Program-made: the position numbers and the translations under genes | Part shown: in pieces, positions 24,970 to 33,043 of the stretch | Position numbering within the stretch: the first letter of the stretch is position 1 | Layout of the letters: each line of letters begins with the position of its first letter | Source: Mycobacterium sp. 1100029.7 | GTDB taxonomy: Bacteria > Actinomycetota > Actinomycetes > Mycobacteriales > Mycobacteriaceae | Direction of reading: 5' to 3' | Length of the DNA: 64,000 nucleotides | NCBI RefSeq assembly: GCF_001665235.1 | Contig: NZ_LZSC01000057.1 | Span: 124,001 to 188,000 of the forward strand | The notes under the pieces: model-generated | What the model saw: the letters and a program-made list of their open reading frames with translations, nothing else | The model's database searches: none | Told to the model about the DNA's origin: nothing

Positions 24970-26010
24970 ATGAGCACTGTTTCCGCGTACGCCGCTACTT
25001 CGGCGACCGAGCCGCTGACCAAGACGACCATCGAACGCCGCGAACCCGGTCCGCATGACGTCGCGATTGACATCAAGTTCGCGGGAATTTGCCACTCGGA
25101 CATTCACACCGCCAAGGCGGAGTGGGGCCAGCCCAACTACCCGCTGGTGGTCGGTCACGAAATCGCCGGCGTGGTGCGCGAAGTCGGCTCCGAGGTGACC
25201 AAGTACAAGGTGGGTGACCACGTCGGTGTCGGCTGCATGGTCAACTCCTGCGGTCAGTGCAGCAGTTGCAAGGCCGGCATCGAGCAGTACTGCAAGAGGG
25301 GCGCGACCTTCACCTACAACTCCATCGACAAGGACGGCACGCCGACGATGGGCGGCTACAGCCAGGCAATCGTCGTCGACGAGAACTTCGTGTTGCGCAT
25401 CCCTGACTCGCTGCCGCTGGACAAGGCGGCGCCGTTGTTGTGCGCCGGTGTCACGCTGTTCTCGCCGCTGCGGCACTGGAAAGCCGGAAAGGGCACGCGG
25501 CTGGCGGTCATCGGCCTGGGCGGATTGGGCCACATGGGAGTAAAGCTCGGTGCGGCCATGGGCGCCGAGGTGAGTGTGCTGTCGCAGTCGCTGAAGAAGA
25601 TGGAAGACGGGCTGCGCCTGGGCGCCAGCAATTACTACGCGACGTCTGACCGCGAGACCTTCAAGACGTTGCGCAACAGCTTCGACCTGATCCTCAACAC
25701 GGTCTCGGCGAACCTGCCGCTCAACGACTACGTGAACCTGCTCGACGTCGACGGCACGCTCGTCGAGTTGGGCATCCCCGAGCACCCCATGGAGGTGGGC
25801 GCGTTCCCGCTCGCGCTGGCGCGCCGCAGCCTGTCCGGGTCGAACATCGGTGGCATCGCGGAAACCCAGGAGATGCTCGACTTCTGCGCCGAGCACGATG
25901 TGACCCCGGAAATCGAGGTCATCGAAGCGGATTACGTGAACGAAGCCTACGAGCGGGTGCTCGCCAGCGACGTCCGCTACCGATTCGTCATCGACATCTC
26001 AACCTTGTGA
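24970..26010 (+). CDS. adhC: Zinc-dependent alcohol dehydrogenase
   Basis: 346 aa from ATG 24970 behind GAAGAGGGA. Medium-chain dehydrogenase of the cinnamyl-alcohol/YahK type. Catalytic zinc ligands C-H-S-D in GICHSDIH and GHE in VVGHEIAG. The structural zinc set is CGQCSSCKAGIEQYC, and the NADP Rossmann motif is GLGGLGHMGVKLG. Cytosolic aldehyde/alcohol interconversion. Length equals the M. tuberculosis enzyme. Confidence 0.93.
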   Translation: MSTVSAYAATSATEPLTKTTIERREPGPHDVAIDIKFAGICHSDIHTAKAEWGQPNYPLVVGHEIAGVVREVGSEVTKYKVGDHVGVGCMVNSCGQCSSCKAGIEQYCKRGATFTYNSIDKDGTPTMGGYSQAIVVDENFVLRIPDSLPLDKAAPLLCAGVTLFSPLRHWKAGKGTRLAVIGLGGLGHMGVKLGAAMGAEVSVLSQSLKKMEDGLRLGASNYYATSDRETFKTLRNSFDLILNTVSANLPLNDYVNLLDVDGTLVELGIPEHPMEVGAFPLALARRSLSGSNIGGIAETQEMLDFCAEHDVTPEIEVIEADYVNEAYERVLASDVRYRFVIDISTL

Positions 26011-26424
26011 GACGCCTTCGGGCACTCCGTCGCGGCGGCACGCGATCTCTTCGGCGGCTTCGCCGTGCTCGTCACCGGGGATGACCTCGCTGACGTCGAT
26101 GCCGGCCAGCGGCCATCCGGCCGCGGCCAGCGTCGCGGCGACCCGAATGATGTTCTCGCGGCCCGGGTCGTGGTGGGTCACCTTGGTGATGAACTCGGCG
26201 ATCTCCTCGCGGCTGACTACACCGTCGGCGCCCGGCTCGGACTCTTTGACCGCGATCTTGTGAGCGACCTCTTCGAGCTGCTCCTGGGTCAGCGGGGTGC
26301 TGCGCAGCAGCGCAAACAACGCCACCTGGTCCGGGCCCGGGACGCCTTGGGGGTAGCCGACGTCCAGCCAGCGGATCACTGACGTGAGAAATTTCGCGTG
26401 CTTGTGAGTGTGATGTTCCGACAC
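25999..26424 (-). CDS. DUF3349 family protein (Rv3046c-like)
   Basis: 141 aa from GTG 26424. It starts with a His-rich segment (SEHHTHKH), followed by the family pattern FL..V..WL..GYPQGVP..DQVALFALLR..L and IA.FITKVTHHDPG..NI.RVA..LAA.GWPLAG. All-helical cytosolic protein of unknown function. Convergent with adhC by 12 bases. Confidence 0.75.
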   Translation of the reverse strand: MSEHHTHKHAKFLTSVIRWLDVGYPQGVPGPDQVALFALLRSTPLTQEQLEEVAHKIAVKESEPGADGVVSREEIAEFITKVTHHDPGRENIIRVAATLAAAGWPLAGIDVSEVIPGDEHGEAAEEIACRRDGVPEGVSQG

Positions 26425-26624
26425 CCCATCAGTCTCACGGTTAGGGCCCTGCCCTGGTGTTGCACCACGGCCACTATTCATATGCCGTTCACGACCTGAA
26501 CATCTCGCACGTCAATTTCGCGGCCGGGGCGATCCCGCCGAAAGCGGGGCGGTTTGCTGCGGTAGCGAACTACGATGATCAAGCCGACAGCGGATCGGGC
26601 CCGCCCCGGCAGAACGGAGTGGTC

Positions 26625-26741
26625 ATGTCTGGCCTCACGAGCAAACTCCTGGTGGCGCTGATTCTCATCTTCGCCGCCTCCACCAGCGCTGGGTGCACGA
26701 TCAGTTGCCCCGACGGCCTGGGGGTTTGCGGCATCAGCTGA
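26625..26741 (+). CDS. Very small lipoprotein-like peptide
   Basis: 38 aa from ATG 26625: a hydrophobic export signal (LLVALILIFAASTSAGC, lipobox SAGC) followed by only 15 residues with two further Cys (TISCPDGLGVCGIS). The arrangement resembles the small lipopeptide genes at 52.5-53.1 kb. Too short to be certain; the frame is open upstream but the signal peptide defines this start. Confidence 0.4.
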   Translation: MSGLTSKLLVALILIFAASTSAGCTISCPDGLGVCGIS

Positions 26742-26754
26742 GAGGCTCTTCGTC

Positions 26755-27255
26755 TCAGCCGCCGTTTTCTTCACGCGACGCCTGCATCGCCAGGTTGTTG
26801 AGTAGCTGCCGGCCAATGTCGGTGCGCAACTGCGGCAGCAGCGCGGAGACGACCCCGGCGGCGGTGAGCGCCAGCTGCACCAGACCGTCATGCACCGTGG
26901 CGGCGTCGCGCAGCACGTCGTACTCCGCGCCCGGATCTCCGGAATGCTGTGCCATGGCCATTCGGGCCACCAGCCGATTGTGGCGATCAAGTTCGACCTC
27001 GTCGGGCGCGGCCGCCACGGCTAGGGTCTCGCCGATCTCCGCGACCTCGTTCGGTTCGCACAGCTGTGCCACCAATTGCCACAGGATCGAGACCGTCGCG
27101 CGGATCAGCTGCGGAAGCCGGTCGGCCGGAATGACTTCGTCGTCGACGATGACGCGCATGCCGGCCTCGTCGCCGCGCTCGCCGTGCTGAATGAGCGCCA
27201 ACGCCCGTCGGAAGTCCCCGGCGCCGACGCGGTCCTCACTGCTCACCCCGTCCAT
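26755..27255 (-). CDS. Hypothetical helical protein
   Basis: 166 aa from ATG 27255. No signal peptide or membrane helix. Mostly helical, with an early EDRVGAGDFRRALALIQHGE segment and a C-terminal R.DIGRQLLNNLAMQASREENGG. I do not recognise a characterised family. Its place corresponds to the hypothetical genes upstream of nrdF2 in M. tuberculosis. Confidence 0.6.
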   Translation of the reverse strand: MDGVSSEDRVGAGDFRRALALIQHGERGDEAGMRVIVDDEVIPADRLPQLIRATVSILWQLVAQLCEPNEVAEIGETLAVAAAPDEVELDRHNRLVARMAMAQHSGDPGAEYDVLRDAATVHDGLVQLALTAAGVVSALLPQLRTDIGRQLLNNLAMQASREENGG

Positions 27256-27362
27256 CCTGCCTCGACCTACGTTCGAGGGGCGTATCTGATAGGGCTATCC
27301 AGCGTCAGATCCCGGGGCTACGATCTGCGCAGGGGGCGCGGCCCAACAGATTCGAGTTAGCC

Positions 27363-27650
27363 ATGCAACCTCGCCGACGTCTGATATCTGGATTCATTGC
27401 AGCCATCGCACTGGCGATTGGCACTGCCACGTTCGGCATCATGCCGACCGCGTCCGCTGATCCGATTTGCGGTGCACCCGGAACTCCGCCGTGCGCGGGC
27501 CCGAGCCCGTTGACACCCGAACAGCAGTGCGCATTCATCGCATGGAGATCGATGATGCCGTGCAACTGGCTCGGCATGCAGGTGCCCGCCGGCACGCCGG
27601 GAAGTTGGGATAACCCACCGGCTCCTCCGCCCCCGCCGGCGCAGCCGTGA
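27363..27650 (+). CDS. Small secreted proline-rich protein
   Basis: 95 aa from ATG 27363. Sec signal peptide (residues 1-32, cleavage after SASA-DP). The mature part has four Cys (C36, C43, C56, C66 approximately) and a PAPPPPPAQP tail. Probably exported and disulfide-bonded; function unknown. Convergent with nrdF2, 2 bases between stops. Confidence 0.65.
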   Translation: MQPRRRLISGFIAAIALAIGTATFGIMPTASADPICGAPGTPPCAGPSPLTPEQQCAFIAWRSMMPCNWLGMQVPAGTPGSWDNPPAPPPPPAQP

Positions 27651-27652
27651 GG

Positions 27653-28627
27653 CTAGAAGTCCCAGTCCTCGTCTTCGGTGACGACGGCCTTGCCGATGAC
27701 GTAGGACGAACCGGAACCGGAGAAGAAGTCGTGATTCTCGTCGGCATTGGGTGACAGCGCCGAGAGGATCGCCGGGTTCACGTCGGTCTCGTCGCGCGGG
27801 AACAGCGCCTCGTAGCCCAGGTTCATCAGCGCCTTGTTGGCGTTGTAGCGCAAGAACTTCTTGACGTCCTCGGTCAGCCCGACCTCGTCGTAGAGGTCCT
27901 GGGTGTACTCCACCTCGTTGTCGTAGAGCTCGAAGAGCAGCTCGTAGGTGTAGTCCTTGAGCTCGGCGCGCTTGGTCTCATCGACCATCGCCAGGCCGCG
28001 CTGGAATTTGTAGCCGATGTAATAGCCGTGCACGGCCTCATCGCGGATGATCAGCCGGATCATGTCGGCGGTGTTGGTCAGCTTGGCCCGGCTCGACCAG
28101 TACATCGGCAGGTAGAAGCCCGAGTAGAACAGGAAGCTTTCCAGCAGCGTGGAGGCCACCTTGCGCTTGAGGGGCTCGTCGCCGCGGTAGTACTCCATTA
28201 CGATCTCGGCCTTGCGCTGCAGGTTCGGGTTCTCCTCCGACCAGCGGAACGCGTCGTCGATCTCGGCCGTCGAGCACAGTGTGGAGAAGATCGAGCTGTA
28301 GCTCTTGGCGTGCACCGACTCCATGAACGCGATGTTGGTGTAGACGGCCTGCTCGTGCGGGGTCAGCGAATCGGGAATCAGGCTGACCGCGCCGACGGTG
28401 CCCTGGATGGTGTCCAGCAACGTCAGGCCGGTGAACACCCGCATCGTCAGCTGCTTCTCATTAGGGGTCAGCGTTGCCCACGACGGGATGTCATTGGACA
28501 CCGGCACCTTCTCGGGCAGCCAGAAGTTTCCGGTCAGGCGGTCCCAGACCTCGGCGTCCTTCTCGTCTTGCACGCGGTTCCAGTTGATCGCCGAAGCGCG
28601 GTCGATCAGCTTCATGTTTTCGGTCAC
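27653..28627 (-). CDS. nrdF2: Class Ib ribonucleotide reductase beta subunit
   Basis: 324 aa, GTG 28627. Di-iron/dimanganese carboxylate protein: ligands in LLDTIQ (Asp), FMESVHAKSYSS (Glu, His and radical Tyr), LLESFLFYSGFY (Glu) and IIRDEAVHGYYIGYK (Glu, His). Supplies the tyrosyl radical to NrdE for making deoxyribonucleotides. Same length as M. tuberculosis NrdF2. It is separated from nrdHIE by about 14 kb; both loci have NrdR boxes. Confidence 0.95.
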   Translation of the reverse strand: MTENMKLIDRASAINWNRVQDEKDAEVWDRLTGNFWLPEKVPVSNDIPSWATLTPNEKQLTMRVFTGLTLLDTIQGTVGAVSLIPDSLTPHEQAVYTNIAFMESVHAKSYSSIFSTLCSTAEIDDAFRWSEENPNLQRKAEIVMEYYRGDEPLKRKVASTLLESFLFYSGFYLPMYWSSRAKLTNTADMIRLIIRDEAVHGYYIGYKFQRGLAMVDETKRAELKDYTYELLFELYDNEVEYTQDLYDEVGLTEDVKKFLRYNANKALMNLGYEALFPRDETDVNPAILSALSPNADENHDFFSGSGSSYVIGKAVVTEDEDWDF

Positions 28628-28676
28628 CAGAACCCCACTTCACACGCCGTTTTGCCTGAGGGACGTCAGGCTCCAG

Positions 28677-28692
28677 ACACTACCCCTGGGGT
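28677..28692. promoter_or_regulatory. Second, degenerate NrdR box upstream of nrdF2
   Basis: ACACTACCCCTGGGGT has a good left half and a weaker right half. It starts exactly 32 bases from the strong box, matching the usual 31-32 base spacing of paired NrdR boxes. Confidence 0.5.
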
Positions 28693-28708
28693 ACGACAAC
28701 GCGTGGCA

Positions 28709-28724
28709 ACACAAGACGTTGTGT
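28709..28724. promoter_or_regulatory. NrdR box upstream of nrdF2
   Basis: ACACAAGACGTTGTGT fits the NrdR consensus (ACACwATATATwGTGT) at both conserved halves and lies in a longer perfect 7-4-7 repeat (AACACAA/TTGTGTT). It sits 82 bases upstream of the nrdF2 start. NrdR represses class Ib RNR genes in mycobacteria when dATP is high. Confidence 0.75.
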
Positions 28725-28757
28725 TTGCGTGTCGCAAGCCGGGCCGAATCGAAGCAC

Positions 28758-29585
28758 TCACGTCGCGTCCAAGATCAATTGTGCCGTCTGCTCGGGCTGA
28801 TCCCAATGGGGAAAGTGACCGCATTCGGGAAACCAGTGCAGCGTCGCGTCGGGAAACAACGCCAGCGCCCGGCCCGCTTGACTCGGCACCGTAACTCGGT
28901 CATTGCGGCCCCACCCGATCACGACGCGGCCACGCAGCGAACCGGGCTGCGCGCCTTGCTGTTTCGGGCCATGCACCAGCGCGTCAAGTGCTTCGTCGAG
29001 TTGGGTGGCCCGATCGAAATTGCGCAACTCCTGCAGCACCAGATCGGCAGGCAACCGCCAGGGCCGGGCCGAAACTGGGAGCAGGGCCGTGCGGCCGATT
29101 CTGCTGCGGGTCAGCACCGGCAACAGCGGCTGGATGCGACGCACCAGCGCCACCGACGCCCCGACGGTCGCCCCGAAGATCCGCACCTGGCGATCCGTCC
29201 AGAAGCCGCCCGGGTCCAGCGCGACGACGTTGCCGCCATGACCGCGACGAGCCAGCTCCAGCGCCATGCAGGCGCCCATCGAGCTGCCGACGACGTCGAC
29301 GTCACCGAGGTCGTGTGCGGCAATGAAGGATTCGACGGCATCGGTGAGCGAGGCGATGCTGACCTCCCCCGCCAGCGGGGGGCTGTCACCGTAACCGGGC
29401 AGGTCGACGGCTATCACCTGGCGTTGGGCCGCCAGCGCCGCGAGCACGGGTTCCCAATTGCGCCAACTGGATCCGAGCCCGTGTACCAGCAGCAATGGCT
29501 TGCCCGAACCCTGCCGGACATAGTGCGTCGCCAGCCCTGTTCGCGTGTCGACCATGATCCCGCGGATACCCGGGACGCCGCCCAT
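28758..29585 (-). CDS. Alpha/beta hydrolase
   Basis: About 275 aa from ATG 29585 (ATG 29555, MVDTRTG, is an alternative). Catalytic triad visible: oxyanion strand LLLVHGLGSSW, nucleophile elbow GSSMGA, Asp in GRNDRV and His in ECGHFPHWDQP. It looks like a serine esterase or haloperoxidase-fold hydrolase. Not present between nrdF2 and the BVMO in the M. tuberculosis order, so accessory. The ATG overlaps the stop of a cryptic upstream frame (TGATG). Confidence 0.85.
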   Translation of the reverse strand: MGGVPGIRGIMVDTRTGLATHYVRQGSGKPLLLVHGLGSSWRNWEPVLAALAAQRQVIAVDLPGYGDSPPLAGEVSIASLTDAVESFIAAHDLGDVDVVGSSMGACMALELARRGHGGNVVALDPGGFWTDRQVRIFGATVGASVALVRRIQPLLPVLTRSRIGRTALLPVSARPWRLPADLVLQELRNFDRATQLDEALDALVHGPKQQGAQPGSLRGRVVIGWGRNDRVTVPSQAGRALALFPDATLHWFPECGHFPHWDQPEQTAQLILDAT

Positions 29586-29743
29586 CAATCCAAACCGACG
29601 TGGCGCAGCGTATGGGTCAGACCGTGTCCTAATGCGCTCAGCGTGATGTCGGTGAGGCGGCTCAGATCGTCAATACGGTTGCCTCCCTTGCTTATCCAGG
29701 ACGTGTCACCGAGATCGACGCTGGCGCTATGCCGTCGGCCCGG

Positions 29744-30340
29744 TTAGATCTGAGTGATCGTGCAGTCGTGGAAGCCCCACAGCGCAATTCTGTCGGGATC
29801 GGTTGAGATCTTGATTTCGACAGGACCACTGCCGCCGGCCGGGACGACGAACGTGAACGTAGTGGGTCTGGCGTTGTCCTCAAAGCTGGCTGCCACGCCC
29901 GGTCCTGCTACGTGGTAGTACCCCGGATAGTGCGGTCCCACAGCGATACTGGTGGCCCGACAGGTGACCAAGAGCCCGCGTCCCGTGGGAGCCCTCTCCA
30001 GGGTGAGTCGCAGATACGGCGGGAATTGCGCGTCGCCGGTGAACGTCCCGACCGAGGCGAACGGATCGGCGCCGGCCGTGTAGTAGGCGACGGTCTCGAA
30101 ATCGAGCCACGCGACTCCGTCGACGGCAGGCCGACGTGGACTCAGCACCGCGAGCGTCGCGAGGGGGGAAAGATCCAACCCTGGCACCGCGTCGCCCACG
30201 CTGTCGAGAATCTCGCGTTGACCGACCGTTGCGGTCACCGCCGGAATGCGGTTCACCTGCACGCCAGGCTGCTTCTCAAGCTCTCGCAGGCGAGCAACCA
30301 GTGTCTTCGGCAACGAGGCTGCCGCAATGACCTCCGACAT
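29744..30340 (-). CDS. Hypothetical protein with beta-rich C-terminal half
   Basis: 198 aa from ATG 30340. No signal peptide. The N-terminal third is helical (LPKTLVARLRELEKQPGV). The rest has alternating strands (TFTFVVPAGGSGPVEIKIS, WGFHDCTITQI) suggesting a beta-sandwich. I do not recognise the family. Its neighbours are an alpha/beta hydrolase downstream and a divergent SRPBCC protein. Confidence 0.55.
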   Translation of the reverse strand: MSEVIAAASLPKTLVARLRELEKQPGVQVNRIPAVTATVGQREILDSVGDAVPGLDLSPLATLAVLSPRRPAVDGVAWLDFETVAYYTAGADPFASVGTFTGDAQFPPYLRLTLERAPTGRGLLVTCRATSIAVGPHYPGYYHVAGPGVAASFEDNARPTTFTFVVPAGGSGPVEIKISTDPDRIALWGFHDCTITQI

Positions 30341-30463
30341 GTCTTGCTCCTCTCATGAGGTGTAATCCGTTGTGTGAGAAAGATTTATCTCGCGTACTCA
30401 AATCGCGATAGCGTAGTTGACTACTTCATTCGGCCGGAATCTCTTTGCAGCACCGTGCCTGCG

Positions 30464-30481
30464 ATGTACCATTTGGTACAT
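30464..30481. promoter_or_regulatory. Palindromic operator at the SRPBCC-TetR operon start
   Basis: ATGTACC-ATTT-GGTACAT, a perfect 7-4-7 inverted repeat that overlaps the SRPBCC start codon (ATG 30480). Likely bound by the co-transcribed TetR regulator. Confidence 0.5.
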
Positions 30482-30926
30482 GTTTAATGAAGACAGCATC
30501 GAGATCGATGCCGCGCGGCAATTGGTATGGGATGTCTTTACCGACGTTGAGCATTGGCCCGACTGGACCGCCTCCGTGACGTCGCTCGTCGGACTCGACG
30601 GACCCGAACTGGCCGTCGGTAGACGGTTCGCGATCAAGCAACCCGGTATGCAAAAGCTCGTCTGGCAGGTCACCGAGCTCGACCCGGGCACGTCGTGGAC
30701 GTGGGTGCAACGCTCCCCCGGCGCGCTGGTGACCGCGCGTCACGACGTCACCTCCCAGCCCGGCGGCCGCACCCTGGTCCGTCAGCAACTCGACCAGAGC
30801 GGTCTGCTGGGCGCGTTCGTCGGCCGACTGATGGCCAAGAAGACCAAACGTTTCCTCGAACTCGAAGCCCAAGGACTCAAGGCGCGGTCGGAGCAGCTCA
30901 GCCGGGCCAATGGTCCGCACCCCTGA
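30480..30926 (+). CDS. SRPBCC (polyketide cyclase/START-like) protein
   Basis: 148 aa from ATG 30480. START-fold pattern: IEIDAARQLVWDVFTDVEHWPDWTA at the N-terminus, beta strands with LVWQVTELDPGTSWTW, and a long C-terminal helix (LMAKKTKRFLELEAQGLK). Such proteins bind hydrophobic ligands in a cavity. Its stop lies 17 bases inside the TetR gene, so the two are one operon. Confidence 0.8.
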   Translation: MFNEDSIEIDAARQLVWDVFTDVEHWPDWTASVTSLVGLDGPELAVGRRFAIKQPGMQKLVWQVTELDPGTSWTWVQRSPGALVTARHDVTSQPGGRTLVRQQLDQSGLLGAFVGRLMAKKTKRFLELEAQGLKARSEQLSRANGPHP

Positions 30927-31449
30927 CCTCGCCCGGCGCCGGCAACTTCTCGACGCGCTGATTGACGAATTCGCCGACGGCGGCATTGGTGACCGATCCC
31001 TGCGCGAGGTCGCCGGGGCGGTCGGCACCAGTCATCGAATGTTGTTGCACCACTTCGGTTCTCGAGACGAGCTACTACTGGCGGTGGTCGAGGAGGTCGA
31101 GCACCGCCAGATGGGTCTGCTCTCCGAATTGCCGACGGATGCCGCCGAAGGCTTCGCCGCAATGTGGGCCGACCTGCGCCGGCCCGAGCTGCGCCGGCTG
31201 GAACGGCTCTTCTTCGAGTGTTACGCCCGCGCCGCACAGGGCGAAAAGCCTTTTGCCCGAATGACTCCCGGCGCGGTAGACGACTGGCTGAGCGCGGTGC
31301 AGGCCGTCGCGCAGGGGTCCGCAGACCCGGCGATGGCACGGCTCGGGCTGGCCGTCACCCGGGGCCTGCTGCTGGATCTGGTGGCTACTGACGATGATGT
31401 CGGCGTCGATGCGGCCGCTGAGGCCTTCGTACGCCTGCTGCGCGGCTGA
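30910..31449 (+). CDS. TetR-family regulator
   Basis: 179 aa from GTG or ATG-equivalent start at 30910 overlapping the SRPBCC gene. HTH at residues 25-50: DRSLREVAGAVGTSHRMLLHHFGSRDELL. The ligand domain is Leu/Ala-rich. Probably autoregulates the operon through the palindrome at 30464. Confidence 0.85.
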   Translation: MVRTPDLARRRQLLDALIDEFADGGIGDRSLREVAGAVGTSHRMLLHHFGSRDELLLAVVEEVEHRQMGLLSELPTDAAEGFAAMWADLRRPELRRLERLFFECYARAAQGEKPFARMTPGAVDDWLSAVQAVAQGSADPAMARLGLAVTRGLLLDLVATDDDVGVDAAAEAFVRLLRG

Positions 31450-31456
31450 GACGAAA

Positions 31457-32029
31457 CTATTTCGCTTTGGGCAGCACCGAGATGAGCGTGTCGACAAGCT
31501 CCTCGGCGTTGGTGTGCCACTTGTCCAAATCCATGTGGCCGCTCAGATCCAAACCGGTGATGCCATGTGCGCTCGTCAACAACAGCGCTCCGTAACGTCT
31601 AGCCTGCGCCGGACCGGTGATACGACCGACGATGTCGAGAAACAGATCCTGGGCACGTTCGGCCGCCCGCATTGCTTCGGTCGGATCCCCCGCGGGCGGG
31701 GTGAACATCAGTCGATACAGGTGCGGCCGCGTCCGTCCGATGTCGATCAACGAGAGCAGACCCGAGCGCAACGACTCCTCGGGCGAGTCGTCACTGTTGA
31801 CCAATTCCTCGAGCGCATCACCCAATTCGCTCAACGCGTTCGTGGCGACCACTGCCAGCAGCGATTCCTTGTCGGCGAAGTGGCGATAGGCCGCTGAGCG
31901 CGACACACCGCTGCGAGCGCCCACCTCGCGCAGTGTCACCGCATCGACGCCGCCGAGATCGAGCAACACCGCCGCCGCCTCGATCAGCGAACGACGGGTG
32001 GCCGCCGCACTCTCCGCGCGTGTCGTCAT
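31457..32029 (-). CDS. TetR-family regulator divergent from an SDR gene
   Basis: 190 aa from ATG 32029 (a longer 203 aa form from 32068 would overlap the operator). HTH: VTLREVGARSGVSRSAAYRHFADKESLL. The TetR_C domain has LYRLMFTPP and a GITGLDLSGH helix. Two perfect operators lie between it and the divergent SDR gene, so repression of the SDR gene and itself is strongly suggested. Confidence 0.88.
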   Translation of the reverse strand: MTTRAESAAATRRSLIEAAAVLLDLGGVDAVTLREVGARSGVSRSAAYRHFADKESLLAVVATNALSELGDALEELVNSDDSPEESLRSGLLSLIDIGRTRPHLYRLMFTPPAGDPTEAMRAAERAQDLFLDIVGRITGPAQARRYGALLLTSAHGITGLDLSGHMDLDKWHTNAEELVDTLISVLPKAK

Positions 32030-32051
32030 TCGCCGAGCATAAGCCGAGGCT

Positions 32052-32074
32052 TGAGTTGACATTGTCAACTCAAC
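32052..32074. promoter_or_regulatory. TetR operator, copy 1
   Basis: Perfect inverted repeat: TTGAGTTGAC, spacer ATT, GTCAACTCAA (10-3-10). First of two identical-arm sites between the TetR gene and the SDR gene. Confidence 0.8.
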
Positions 32075-32082
32075 TGCTACCT

Positions 32083-32105
32083 TGAGTTGACAGCGTCAAC
32101 TCAAA
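32083..32105. promoter_or_regulatory. TetR operator, copy 2
   Basis: Same arms as copy 1 with spacer AGC. The two sites are 31 bases apart (about three helical turns), so two dimers would bind the same DNA face. Confidence 0.8.
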
Positions 32106-32127
32106 GCTTCCCCGAATGGAGATCGCC

Positions 32128-33036
32128 ATGCTTTCCTCGAACCGTGACGAGCTGATCATTGTGACCGGCGCTTCGACAGGCATGGGTGCGGCGACGGCTA
32201 AAGAGTTGGCCCGCAGGGGTTTTCATGTCCTCGCCGGGGTACGACGCGAGGCCGACGCCGAGGCGCTGAATGCCGAAGGGCTGGCCGGCCTGGAACCGCA
32301 CCTCCTCGACATCACGGTTGAGTCCGACGTGGCCGCGATCGCCGACCGTGTCACCCGCGACCCTCAGCATCGCCCGCTGCGCGCGCTGATCAACAACGCC
32401 GGCATCGCGATCAATGCGCCGGTCGAATCACTACCGCTGGAGCAGTGGCGCCGGCAGTTCGAGGTGAATCTGTTCGGCCACATCGCGATGACCCAGGCGT
32501 TGCTGCCGGCCCTACTGCTCAGCTCCGGCACCGTGGTGAACATCAGTTCCGTTGGCGGCAAGGTTGTCTTGCCGACGTACGGTGCCTACGCCGGTTCGAA
32601 GTTCGCCCTGGAGGCGGTCAGTGACGCGCTGCGGCGCGAGGTCTCCGACCTCGGAATCAAAGTCGTGGTCGTCGAACCCGGCGCCGTCAAAACCGAGATG
32701 GCCGAGCGTGGCATCGCCACTGCCGAGGAGCTGCTGGCGCGGATGACCGCTCCGCAACTGGCCCGATATGGCGATCTCGCCGCGGCGGTCACGGCGCAAG
32801 CACGTTCGTTCGGCGAGGTCGGTGTTTCGGCCGAACACGCCGCGCACGTAATCGCGAAGGCGGCCACGGCTTCTCGCCCGCGGACCCGCTACACAATCGG
32901 GCGTGACGCCGCGATCCTGGTGCGGGTCGGCCGCCTGGTATCCGACCGGGTCCTCGACCGCATCGTGCGCCTGAACCTGAGGTCCTTTGCGAAAAGCGCA
33001 CCGTCGAACCGACGGCAGGTCGCGCCGGCGACGTGA
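32128..33036 (+). CDS. Short-chain dehydrogenase/reductase
   Basis: 302 aa from ATG 32128, preceded by GGAG at the right distance (ATG 32116 would overlap that site). NAD(P) motif TGASTGMGAATAKEL, NNAG, catalytic Ser in NISSVGG and Y-x-x-x-K in YGAYAGSKFALE. It resembles retinol/steroid-type SDRs. Controlled by the divergent TetR; the substrate is likely a hydrophobic alcohol or ketone, but this is not visible. Confidence 0.88.
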   Translation: MLSSNRDELIIVTGASTGMGAATAKELARRGFHVLAGVRREADAEALNAEGLAGLEPHLLDITVESDVAAIADRVTRDPQHRPLRALINNAGIAINAPVESLPLEQWRRQFEVNLFGHIAMTQALLPALLLSSGTVVNISSVGGKVVLPTYGAYAGSKFALEAVSDALRREVSDLGIKVVVVEPGAVKTEMAERGIATAEELLARMTAPQLARYGDLAAAVTAQARSFGEVGVSAEHAAHVIAKAATASRPRTRYTIGRDAAILVRVGRLVSDRVLDRIVRLNLRSFAKSAPSNRRQVAPAT

Positions 33037-33043
33037 CCGTGCG

